64,000 nt of DNA. Source: an uncultured Arenicella sp. (GTDB lineage Bacteria > Pseudomonadota > Gammaproteobacteria > Arenicellales > Arenicellaceae). The DNA lies in the NCBI GenBank assembly GCA_937974565.1, contig CALJWL010000029.1, positions 1 through 64,000 of the forward strand, written 5' to 3'. Every line of letters starts with the position of its first letter. Position 1 is the first letter of the stretch. Below the pieces are notes generated by a model, which searched no databases, was not told the origin of the DNA, and worked only from the letters and a program-made list of their open reading frames with translations. The position numbers were made by a program, and so were the translations under genes. Positions 19,714-27,666 of the stretch are shown here, piece after piece.

Positions 19714-20880
19714 ATGAAACTGTTTAGAAAAACCGTGCGTTGGGCCTTAATTTTATTACTTTTATTGGCTGTGGCTCTGACCTTTTTATGGTTAGTTAAT
19801 GCCCCTGAGAGATTTGATGAAGACTCTCAATCTTTTGTAAGACTAAACAGAGCCCTTTATGAGTTTAACTCGATGGAGTTAGAGTTTGTTGATGATTCTC
19901 GAGTTACCCCCAAGCTGGGTGATTTTTCTGGGGATCAAGTTCGTACACTCCGTGGGCGTGTGTGGTTTCCAGAAATACAACGCGCTGGAAAAATGACGGC
20001 ACACCCATTGTTGGTGTTCAGTCACGGGTTTGGTAGTTACCATCAAGGCTCTAGGCACATAGCCCAATATTTAGCCCGTCATGGCTATATCGTGGCGGCG
20101 GTTGATTTTCCTCTGAGTAATGTTATGTCGCCGGCAGGCAGCCCACAATTATTGGACATTGTAAACCAACCAGGGGATGTCAGTGCTGTTATCGATCATA
20201 TGCTGACTTTAAGCAGCAACAAAAAGAGCCGTTTCTTTAATCGGATTGATACTCAAAATATCGGAGTTTATGGGTTGTCGCTTGGCGGTTTAACCACCGC
20301 ATTGGTGTCGTTTCATCCCGACTATCAAGACACTCGAATAAAAGCGGCTGTGATGATGGCGCCGCCATTGGAATCGTTTAGTGATTCGTTTTATACAAAT
20401 AACTTAAAGGTTCAATCCCTATTGATGTCCGGCACCATGGATCGAGTTGTTCCAGCTCAAGAAAACGCTGAACTAGTTAAGCCACGTCATCCGAAGGGTT
20501 GGTTTTTAAGTTTAGATAAAGGTTCTCATTTAGGGTTTGCCAATGTCGGCAACCCTATTAGGTGGATGGACAACCCCGATAATTTAGGCTGTGCCATGAT
20601 GGGTAGAATGTTGTCTAAGTTAGAACTGCCTGATCAATGGAGCAAAGTACTGCCTAACACGGGGCACGTTTTACGTAATGTGGTGGTGTCGCCACCTTGT
20701 CCAGATAAGCCAGGCAAAGCAATGAATGGGCTACATCAGCAATGGTTAACACGAATTGCGATAGGGGCGTTTTTTGATATGCATTTGCGCAGTGGGACCG
20801 CAGCAAAGCAGGCCACCGAATTTTTCACAACATCAATGCTTGTTGAAAACCCTGACTTAACCCTAGTGATGCCAAAATAA
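19714..20880 (+). CDS. Membrane-anchored alpha/beta hydrolase
   Basis: This 388-residue protein has one N-terminal hydrophobic segment (residues 11-30), a signal anchor or uncleaved signal. The alpha/beta-hydrolase core shows the oxyanion region VFSHGFGSYHQGSRH, the nucleophile elbow GLSLGG (Ser189), a probable acid in SGTMDRVVP and a probable His in GSHLGFAN. The arrangement resembles PAF-acetylhydrolase/dienelactone-hydrolase-like enzymes. The substrate is not known. It lies 118 bases after the C25 peptidase on the same strand and may share its transcript. The ATG is preceded by an A-rich stretch without a clear Shine-Dalgarno. Confidence 0.75.
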   Translation: MKLFRKTVRWALILLLLLAVALTFLWLVNAPERFDEDSQSFVRLNRALYEFNSMELEFVDDSRVTPKLGDFSGDQVRTLRGRVWFPEIQRAGKMTAHPLLVFSHGFGSYHQGSRHIAQYLARHGYIVAAVDFPLSNVMSPAGSPQLLDIVNQPGDVSAVIDHMLTLSSNKKSRFFNRIDTQNIGVYGLSLGGLTTALVSFHPDYQDTRIKAAVMMAPPLESFSDSFYTNNLKVQSLLMSGTMDRVVPAQENAELVKPRHPKGWFLSLDKGSHLGFANVGNPIRWMDNPDNLGCAMMGRMLSKLELPDQWSKVLPNTGHVLRNVVVSPPCPDKPGKAMNGLHQQWLTRIAIGAFFDMHLRSGTAAKQATEFFTTSMLVENPDLTLVMPK

Positions 20881-20958
20881 TGGTGCGATGGGCGTGAGTA
20901 TTATGCGGCAGGTGAAAGCGGCAGGCTTTTCGAGTTACCAGTTACATTCATGTCTTCG

Positions 20959-21456
20959 TTAAGAACCGGCGAAGCTCAACGTTTTTGAAGGCACGTAACA
21001 ACTTAAAAGATAAACCAACCAAAACCCAGAAGTACCTGAAACCGATTTAAATAGGTGCCCGCTTTTTAAGTCGTCTGCAACAGTCCAATTTGCTAATAAC
21101 GCGATGCTGGAATGGGTTCGAAATGAGTATACGTGAAAGTTACTAAATTGTGGTCACTCAGGTCTTCAGGTGACTCCAATCAGCCGTGCTGTTGCACGTA
21201 TTGACGACTGCAACCAACTTATTCGTCAGCCTTCGAAAAATCAAACTGCTATCAGAGAGGTCTCTATGGCGGCTTGTGATATTAACAAGCGGGCTTTTAG
21301 AGCCTCCTCCAATGACTTAATAGCGCATGATACCGACGATGGTGCGATATTAAGGTTGTTTGCCATACCTACAAAATTGCCTATTCGATAAACCGCAATA
21401 AATAATTTTATATCGTTTAAGTTTATTAGTGCATTTTGCGCACTAATGTAATACAT
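20959..21456 (-). pseudogene. Decayed LysR-family transcriptional regulator
   Basis: On the minus strand, 21423-21280 encodes a recognisable LysR helix-turn-helix: LNDIKLFIAVYRIGNF, then NLNIAPSSVSCAIKSLEEAL. The reading frame soon stops. Further along, at about 21106-20959, another frame encodes a typical LysR C-terminal effector-domain end, SIALLANWTVADDLKSGHLF, followed by a YLLSCYVPSK block and a stop. Intact LysR proteins are about 300 residues, whereas this stretch spans only about 500 bases. The middle of the gene is therefore missing and frames are broken. The expected start Met appears changed to ATA. It faces the SDR gene at 21524, the classic LysR-target layout. Confidence 0.75.
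21425..21447. promoter_or_regulatory. Palindrome in the LysR/SDR divergent region (possible operator)
   Basis: ATTAGTGC (21425-21432) and GCACTAAT (21440-21447) are perfect 8-base inverted repeats separated by 7 bases. This palindrome lies between the decayed LysR gene and the SDR gene. LysR regulators bind dyads of this kind near divergent promoters, so it could be a surviving operator. The function is inferred from position only. Confidence 0.45.
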
Positions 21457-21523
21457 AAGAAGGTATTGATTGCAATTAACGACCCCAATAAGATTGGGCT
21501 GTTATTTAACGATGGGGAACATC

Positions 21524-22312
21524 ATGCGACAAGACATTAATCTAGCCAATAAAACGGCGTTGGTTAGTGGTGCCAGTTATGGAATAGGGCTAGCCACGGC
21601 CCAAAAACTGGCTGAATACGGTGCAACGGTGGTGTTAGCTGCGCGTTCGCAAGACAAACTCAAACAAGCTCATGAAGCACTAAAGGCCGAAGGCTTAAAT
21701 TCATTGTTTGTTTCTTGTGATGTCAGTGATTATGATTCATTTCAAAATGCGATTGAGTTTGCGGTCATGCATACGGGCAGTCTGGATATATTGATCAACA
21801 ATGCCGGTGTGATTGAACCGCTTGCCACGTTGGTCGACAGTGACCCTCTGGCTTGGGAGAAAGCGGTTGATATTAATTATAAAGGCGTGTATTTCGGTAT
21901 GCGTGCCGCATTACCTCAAATGCTCAAACAAGCTGGAGGTACCATCGTGAACATCAGCTCAGGCGCAGCGAACAGCGCTTTAGTCGGATGGAGCCACTAT
22001 TGTTCGTCTAAAGCCGCCGCAAAAAAGCTAACCGAGGTGGCTCATAAAGAGTTAATGGGAAGAAACGTAAACGTAGTTGGCCTCTCGCCAGGCACAGTCG
22101 CTACGCCCATGATGCAAAAAATACGCGACGCAAAAATCAACCCGATCAGTCATCTTGATTGGAACAATCATATCCCGGCTGAATGGGTGGCTGAAGGTGT
22201 CGCCTTTTTGTGTGGTGAGGGTGGTAAACAATTTGCCGGTACCGACTTTACTCTCAAAACGGTTGAAGGCAGACAGTTAGTGGGCCTGCCTTTTGAGGAT
22301 GTACAAGGTTAA
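21524..22312 (+). CDS. SDR-family oxidoreductase
   Basis: This 262-residue classical short-chain dehydrogenase has the NAD(P) motif ALVSGASYGIGLATA near the N-terminus, the NNAG motif in ILINNAGVIEP, the catalytic Ser in NISSGA (Ser145/146), Tyr159 and Lys163 in HYCSSKAA, and then a PG motif in LSPGTVATPMM. The ATG at 21524 was chosen because GGGG precedes it by six bases. Upstream TTG and ATG codons add residues outside the family. The substrate cannot be told from the sequence. It faces a broken LysR regulator and may have lost its native control. Confidence 0.85.
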   Translation: MRQDINLANKTALVSGASYGIGLATAQKLAEYGATVVLAARSQDKLKQAHEALKAEGLNSLFVSCDVSDYDSFQNAIEFAVMHTGSLDILINNAGVIEPLATLVDSDPLAWEKAVDINYKGVYFGMRAALPQMLKQAGGTIVNISSGAANSALVGWSHYCSSKAAAKKLTEVAHKELMGRNVNVVGLSPGTVATPMMQKIRDAKINPISHLDWNNHIPAEWVAEGVAFLCGEGGKQFAGTDFTLKTVEGRQLVGLPFEDVQG

Positions 22313-22361
22313 CGGTTAACTGGTGAATCACTCCTCAGTTTCTAATAAAAACGAGTTGAGT

Positions 22362-22712
22362 TTAAATGGGATAATATTCGTCAGACATGACTTTGGCCAA
22401 GCCGTCCACCACACGGTATAAGGCCCAAAGCCAGGCTGCGCACCAGATTAAAAAACCAACGCCAATTGGCACTAACATCGACCCTGTGATGAACCAAAGT
22501 AAGCTCCACCAAAATACTCGTGTGGCATTCACCAAATGGCTATGGTAAATCGTGCCTAAAGCCCCTTTCTTTTTAATCATTGCCCAAACGGCACCAAATA
22601 ACAGCGGAATAGCGGTAAAGAAACCAATGATTAAGAGAATATAAGATAACAGCGCGTGCGTTTTATATTCATAATTACGAGTAGCAGAAGTACTGGTTAT
22701 TAATTCACTCAT
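22362..22712 (-). CDS. Small multi-pass membrane protein, DUF4870-like
   Basis: This 116-residue protein has three or four hydrophobic segments. The first is THALLSYILLIIGFFTAIPL, followed by a polar turn with IKKKGALGTIYHSHL, then VFWWSLLWFITGSMLVPIG and a last helix around IWCAAWLWALYRVVDG. The order, with a short charged loop and a SHLVNATR-like motif, fits the DUF4870/Tic20-like small membrane family. The start at 22712 has AGAGGG about seven bases upstream; an upstream Met at 22751 was rejected. The function is unknown. It is divergent from the DUF4920 gene. Confidence 0.65.
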   Translation of the reverse strand: MSELITSTSATRNYEYKTHALLSYILLIIGFFTAIPLLFGAVWAMIKKKGALGTIYHSHLVNATRVFWWSLLWFITGSMLVPIGVGFLIWCAAWLWALYRVVDGLAKVMSDEYYPI

Positions 22713-23045
22713 TAAATGGCCCTCTGGTAAAGTTAACGTTGGATGCATCAAATAAAGTTGACGTTCTTATAAGCTTAGATACATTTTCATGAGTTTTAGA
22801 TTCAAAAAAATGAGTTTCAATTGACTCTGAATACAAAAAAACACGCATCGTCGTTTAATTGTTGATGATGTAAACGTCCCCTTCTTTATATTGATATTGA
22901 TGAGATCAATACTTCCTTGAAGTGTTTAGTTTGGCATTATTTGTTGTGTGAATATCTTTAAATTTGAGTAGTGAAGTGTGCTTGAATCGGTGACTTTTTA
23001 CCGTATGCTATGTTCTATTACTCTTTATTGCACTCACTGTATAAA

Positions 23046-23549
23046 ATGAGAAAAAATGCATTAATATTGTTATTGGCTGTGGCTTTTACCCACATTGCTT
23101 ACGCTGAAGTACTGCGTTTATCAGAGCCAGTTCACCAAGACAACGCCTCTGAGACTTTCGGTGCGTTAGTTAATGAGTTGCCAGCCGTTTTGTCATTGAA
23201 CGTTGTTATGGAGACACCAGAGTCTTTTATTGGCAAGCCCTTAGTCTTAGAAACTGAGGTGAGCGAAGTGTGTCAGAAGAAAGGGTGTTTCTTTATTGCA
23301 CAGCAGGCCAATAAGACGGTTCGTGTGACAATGAAAGACTACGGTTTTTTTGTGCCTACTGATATGGTCGGCCGCAAAGTCATGATTATAGGAGAATTGA
23401 TCCAGCAAGAAGTGGGTGATGCGCAGGCGTTGCACATGTCTAAAGATTTGGGTTTGAAGGGCAGTGTAACAAGCGGCGTGCAATACCAGATTGTTGCAAG
23501 TTCGATTAGAGTGCCGAAGCTCGCGGCAGAACAACACTCGGATCCTTAG
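23046..23549 (+). CDS. Periplasmic DUF4920-domain protein
   Basis: This 167-residue protein has a signal peptide (MRKNALILLLAVAFTHIAYA). The mature part carries the DUF4920 pattern: ETFGALV near the N-terminus, VSEVCQKKGCFFIA with two conserved Cys, and VRVTMKDYGFFVPTDMVGRKVMI. The family is widespread in Proteobacteria and Bacteroidetes, and its function is unknown to me; the CxKxGC motif suggests metal or redox chemistry. The ATG at 23046 gives a normal signal peptide. A start at 23010 would add 12 residues. The gene is convergent with the GH43 gene. Confidence 0.75.
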   Translation: MRKNALILLLAVAFTHIAYAEVLRLSEPVHQDNASETFGALVNELPAVLSLNVVMETPESFIGKPLVLETEVSEVCQKKGCFFIAQQANKTVRVTMKDYGFFVPTDMVGRKVMIIGELIQQEVGDAQALHMSKDLGLKGSVTSGVQYQIVASSIRVPKLAAEQHSDP

Positions 23550-23611
23550 CTGATTAGGAGGCCTTTACCTAGTTTAAGTGCTTCACTTGTTGACGAACAG
23601 GGTACGTAAAT

Positions 23612-23645
23612 AACGGAGTAAAGAGGTATGATTCTCTACTCCGTT
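23612..23645. terminator. Bidirectional hairpin between convergent genes
   Basis: AACGGAGTA (23612-23620) and TACTCCGTT (23637-23645) are perfect 9-base complements with an inner GAG/CTC extension. The hairpin sits midway between the convergent DUF4920 and GH43 genes. T-runs are lacking on both sides, so efficiency is uncertain. Confidence 0.5.
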
Positions 23646-23668
23646 GTGAGTAAAGTCGGTGAACGGAA

Positions 23669-24751
23669 TTATTGTTCGTAGGCGTCGATGGTCTTAATGG
23701 TGCCGTCAGGCAAATGTTCTAACTCCGCCATTTTGACACTTCGTAAGTGCGTCTTTCCGCCTGACAGGGTGCTGTCGTGATAAAACAAATACCACTTACC
23801 GTCAAACTCAGTGATGGAGTGATGGTTGGTCCAACCTATCACTGGGTTTAAAACCACGCCTTGATAAGTGAACGGCCCCATTGGGTTATCGCCTGTGGCG
23901 TACACAATTTTGTGAGTGTCTCCGGTTGAGTAGGAGAAATAGTAAGTGGCGCCTACTTTATGTATCCAAGCGGCTTCAAAAAAGCGCCTATCATTGTCGC
24001 CGTGTAAAATAGGCGATCCTGATTTGTCTAATATTTCGATCTCTTTCACATCACCATCAAGAGACAGCATATCATCACTGAGTTTTGCTACTCGTGGTCG
24101 CAATGCAGGCTCATTATCAGCTGGGTAGTTGTCTTTGCCGGTATATTTACCGTTTTCCCAGCGTTGTAATTGCCCGCCCCAGATACCACCAAAGTATATG
24201 TAGTGACTGCCATCGTCATCTTCATAGACTGATGGATCGATACTAAAGCTCCCTTTTATTGGCTCAGGCTGAGCTTTGAAAGGCCCGGTTGGAGAGTCAC
24301 TTATCGCAACGCCCAAATAAAATACATCGTCTTTATTTTTAGCTGGAAAATACAAATAAAATTTGCCGTTTTTAGTTGCGGCATCAGGAGCCCACAGTTG
24401 TCGACCAGCCCATGGAATATCTTCGATTGAAAGAGCAACGCCATGCTCTGTAACATTTCCTCCTACTTTTTCCATCGAAAGAACCCGATAGTCACGCATC
24501 GCAAAATGGTCCGCATTATCATTCGTGGGTATTCCACTATCAATGTCGTGAGAAGGGTAAATGTACAGTTTATCGTTGAACACGTGCGCCGAAGGGTCGG
24601 CGGTGTAGATGTGGTCGACCAGAGCCGCGTGTTTAGATTTGTAGTTATCCACCTCCTTCTTAGTAGAGGCTTCTTCACTTTGTTTCACGGCGCAGGCGTT
24701 ACTTGATAATGTAACTAATACCGCCAGAATAATGCTTTTGGTTATTTTCAA
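23669..24751 (-). CDS. Glycoside hydrolase family 43, predicted lipoprotein
   Basis: This 360-residue protein has an N-terminal hydrophobic segment ending in SSNAC, so Cys20 may be a lipidation site. The GH43 five-blade beta-propeller residues are visible: the general base Asp52 in YTADPSAHVF, the pKa-modulating Asp172 in SIDPSVY and the general acid Glu259 in FFEAAWIHK. Family members act on xylan, arabinan or related side chains; the substrate here is not known. The start is a TTG, because no ATG lies near the signal peptide. It is a single gene transcribed towards the DUF4920 gene. Confidence 0.85.
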   Translation of the reverse strand: MKITKSIILAVLVTLSSNACAVKQSEEASTKKEVDNYKSKHAALVDHIYTADPSAHVFNDKLYIYPSHDIDSGIPTNDNADHFAMRDYRVLSMEKVGGNVTEHGVALSIEDIPWAGRQLWAPDAATKNGKFYLYFPAKNKDDVFYLGVAISDSPTGPFKAQPEPIKGSFSIDPSVYEDDDGSHYIYFGGIWGGQLQRWENGKYTGKDNYPADNEPALRPRVAKLSDDMLSLDGDVKEIEILDKSGSPILHGDNDRRFFEAAWIHKVGATYYFSYSTGDTHKIVYATGDNPMGPFTYQGVVLNPVIGWTNHHSITEFDGKWYLFYHDSTLSGGKTHLRSVKMAELEHLPDGTIKTIDAYEQ

Positions 24752-24885
24752 AACTAAATGCCAAGTTGTTTATTAGTTATATTCATAATAACTATAACTG
24801 AGTGTGTTCGTCCAGAGTATGTTAACAACGAAGAACAAAAAACATCGACTAAAATGTGATTCTGTGGTCTTAAACAAAGGGTTAA

Positions 24886-25869
24886 TTAGAATACTTTGAT
24901 TGCCACCACAAACAGAACGGCGATCCATATTGTTTCAGCGATAAGAATGAGAATCGGTTTTACCCCTACGCCTAAAAGCTGGCGAAGATTGCTTTTCATG
25001 CCAATACCCGCCATGGCCATGACAAGTGCAAATCGTGAACATTGCCCGGCAAATGAGGTGACCGACTCAGGAATGTGAATGACGCTGTTAATCATCATTA
25101 ATGCAATAAACGCAATTAAGAACAGCGGCAATAGCACGGGTTTTTCGTTGTGGTTAGTACTGAGTTTTCGATTGGCGACGACAACCAATACCGCCACCAC
25201 GGGCACCAGTAGACTCACACGTACGAGTTTAGTCAAGGTAGCCATGTCGCCTGTTTCATTCGAAACAGAGTAGCCAGCCCCCACGACTTGAGCGACATCG
25301 TGTATTGTTCCACCAAGAAACAAGCTGGTTTGTTGAGTATCAAACTCAAGCCAATGAGACAGAATGGGGTAAACGATCATGGCGATAGTGGATAAAAGAG
25401 TGACGCCAATAACTGTCACCAAGGTGTCACGCTCTCGTTCTTTGTAGTCGGGTAATATCGCCGAAATGGCCAAGGCCGCCGAGGCACCACAGATGCCAAC
25501 GGCGCCGCCAGTGAGCGCCCCAAACGACAATGGTATTTTGAGAAGTCGGCAGACGATTAAGCCGAAAAGAATGGTGGAGGTGACTGCAAACACCAACAAT
25601 AAGCCAGTATGCCACCCTAAGCCGACCAAATCTTGTAGAGTAATGTTGAGGCCAATTAACGCAACCCCCACTCTTAGCAAGCCAGTTGTTGTAAAGTCAA
25701 TGCCAGTGCGGCAACGTGTCTCGTCGTATAGAAAAGACACCGCAATGCCAAGTAACAGAGCAAAGAGCATAACCGGTGTGGCGTAGTGATCACTCAAAAA
25801 AAGCGCAGCGAGGCCGGTAATACTCACAATGCCGATTCCGGGAGCCAAGTCGCCTAATTTCGATTTCAT
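24886..25869 (-). CDS. YeiH/UPF0324-family membrane transporter
   Basis: This 327-residue protein has about ten hydrophobic segments. The signature region LTGGAVGICGASAALAISAI and the loop LGGTIHDVAQVVGAGYSVS are characteristic of the Cons_hypoth698 family (YeiH/YadS-type putative sulfate or anion exporters). The likely start is the ATG at 25869; a GTG two codons upstream is possible. There is no clear Shine-Dalgarno. The neighbours (GH43, Sel1-like) do not suggest a substrate. YeiH genes often sit beside a LysR regulator, but none is adjacent here. Confidence 0.8.
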   Translation of the reverse strand: MKSKLGDLAPGIGIVSITGLAALFLSDHYATPVMLFALLLGIAVSFLYDETRCRTGIDFTTTGLLRVGVALIGLNITLQDLVGLGWHTGLLLVFAVTSTILFGLIVCRLLKIPLSFGALTGGAVGICGASAALAISAILPDYKERERDTLVTVIGVTLLSTIAMIVYPILSHWLEFDTQQTSLFLGGTIHDVAQVVGAGYSVSNETGDMATLTKLVRVSLLVPVVAVLVVVANRKLSTNHNEKPVLLPLFLIAFIALMMINSVIHIPESVTSFAGQCSRFALVMAMAGIGMKSNLRQLLGVGVKPILILIAETIWIAVLFVVAIKVF

Positions 25870-25978
25870 ATCCACGGTTTTTACTTTGCCTTAGTGTGCT
25901 TTAGCGTTATCAAACAGCCTCAACAAAATAGTGCAGAGGTTTTCTATAAAACCATTAAAACATTAATTTCGCAATCTG

Positions 25979-27094
25979 TTATTGCCACTGGCCATTGATG
26001 TTGATTACGCGACACGGAAAGCTATTGCTGAGTTTGCCACTTTGAGAATTACACTTTTTAATGACTTTGGCTGTTAGCTCTGCCAGTGTTTCATTGCTCG
26101 AAGACTTCCAAGACCATGAACCAATGTCAGATTGTACAAAGACTTTGGTTGACGTCATTTTTTCGTACTGTTGTACAAATGATTTTTTTGCTTTATTGGT
26201 TAGTAGGCGATCTATCCCAGTAAGTAAGCCAGGTGACGTTGATGGCGTATAGTCTTTCACCCACTTTCCGTCGAGGTTGATGATGTTGCAAGGCAGGTCA
26301 TCTTGTTTGTTGTGTTGTTCGCAACTAATCAATGCGGATTTTGCCGCCGCTTCTGGGCTAACAAAACCGTATTTAGAGTAGGCCGAACCGGATTCAGAAT
26401 AAGCATAGGCTTTGTGTTTGGGTTGAGTCGCGTATTTTTTAAAATGCTTGCGGTCAATTTTTTTGTAAGGCGAAAACCCTAAGCAATTGCGCTCTAGGTA
26501 CTCCACGGCATCGTGATAGTTTTGGCTGGTCTTGAGACGGCCATTTTGGGTGCTCTCAGCTAAAACACAGAGCGCGGTTTTGTGGCCTTGCTTGGCGGCT
26601 TTACTTAAATAGTGAGCGGCATTTTGAGGGTCATCTTCAATTATTAAACTGCCAAGCAAAAATTGCGCTGCGGCGTCATTTTTATCGTTTGCCAATGCCG
26701 TTAAACATTCACGACTTTCAATGCTCATGCATTCAGCCGCATCGAACTGCACAGCGTTATTTTTGTGCAGTTCAATTAACTTAGTTTTCGATTTATGATG
26801 GCCTTTACCAAAGGCCACGGCCATCATAAATTGGCGTTTGGCTTCGGTGCTGTTGCCTTCATTAAGGTATAAAAGCCCCAGATAATACATCGCATCGTAT
26901 GCATCTGGGTTGTCTTTCGAATCATCGATGGGTGTCGTTTGCAGTTGCTCTAAGCAGGGTTTGTCCTTTGCTTTGAAACAGGTTTGAGCAGCGGAAGAGG
27001 CGAAAGACGGTATGTGCCATAGTGCTGACGTTAGATATAAAATAAGGAGAGCGCTGATTTTTGAAAAAAAGAACAAATTGGGTGTGTTGTTCAC
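25979..27094 (-). CDS. Secreted Sel1/TPR-like protein with a duplicated C-terminal domain
   Basis: This 371-residue protein has a signal peptide ending near SFASSA. Residues 60-185 contain Sel1/TPR-type helices (AMYYLGLLYLNEGNSTEAKRQF; AQFLLGSLIIEDDPQNAAHY; AAKQGHKTALCVLAE). The C-terminus has two copies of one small domain, ending in PCNIINLDGKWV and in PCRVININGQWQ, each with a conserved Cys pair and an N-terminal AYAYSESGSAYSKYG-like strand. The pattern looks like the DUF4189-type stress/secreted domains. It starts at GTG with AAGGA eight bases upstream. The function is unknown. Confidence 0.7.
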   Translation of the reverse strand: MNNTPNLFFFSKISALLILYLTSALWHIPSFASSAAQTCFKAKDKPCLEQLQTTPIDDSKDNPDAYDAMYYLGLLYLNEGNSTEAKRQFMMAVAFGKGHHKSKTKLIELHKNNAVQFDAAECMSIESRECLTALANDKNDAAAQFLLGSLIIEDDPQNAAHYLSKAAKQGHKTALCVLAESTQNGRLKTSQNYHDAVEYLERNCLGFSPYKKIDRKHFKKYATQPKHKAYAYSESGSAYSKYGFVSPEAAAKSALISCEQHNKQDDLPCNIINLDGKWVKDYTPSTSPGLLTGIDRLLTNKAKKSFVQQYEKMTSTKVFVQSDIGSWSWKSSSNETLAELTAKVIKKCNSQSGKLSNSFPCRVININGQWQ

Positions 27095-27666
27095 GTGAAA
27101 ATTCCTTGCGAATTCATGAGGGCAGTAAGTTTGAATACTAGCAGTAAATTCATAGGATCTACAAGATGGCTTAATATTGAGGTGTTGATATACAACCCAC
27201 CCTTATCCATTAGCGCGGTAATACGATTTTCTTTATAGCCTTTCTTTTGCCCGTGCTAACACATGAACAGCAACAAAATATCACTAATACGGCCCCTTAT
27301 TGGATGAAGTTATTGTGTTGAAACTGGGTTGACCCGCAGCAGTACGTTTACTCGCAAGCTTTTTATATCTTGTCGCAAAGGCGTGATGCTGAGTGTGCCA
27401 CGCAAGAGGCTTATGAGTGGTTGTGAAAAAGCCCTTAATGAGGATGGTTTTGACACTGAATCGTCTAAGGCTTGCTTGTTGAATGTGGTTCGTAAAATTT
27501 TGCATTGATAAACGGCGCCGCCGTAGGCTGACTGTGGAAGGTGAATTAGGTGAGCTTGGTCATCATTGGTTCCTTGTTTTTGATTGGTCACTCTGTGTGC
27601 ATGATGACGCCACTTTAGCTCGTTATCTACTATACTTGCATAAAGCCCAAGATAATCCAGATATAG
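27095..27666. other. Intergenic region without a supported gene
   Basis: This 572-base divergent gap separates the Sel1-like gene and the acetyl-CoA hydrolase gene. Open frames of 60-130 codons exist on both strands, but none has a Shine-Dalgarno, a recognisable domain or a family-like composition. A TATACT hexamer at about 27632 could be a -10 for the rightward gene, but no good -35 accompanies it. Confidence 0.5.

Noticed and set aside
22852-22876. Inverted repeat CGTTTA/TAAACG in the DUF4870/DUF4920 divergent region
   Set aside because: Only six base pairs with 13 bases between. Too weak for an operator claim.
22896-22910. FNR/CRP-like palindrome ATTGAT-GAG-ATCAAT upstream of the DUF4920 gene
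   Set aside because: FNR sites need four bases between TTGAT and ATCAA; here there are three. One site of this size can arise by chance.
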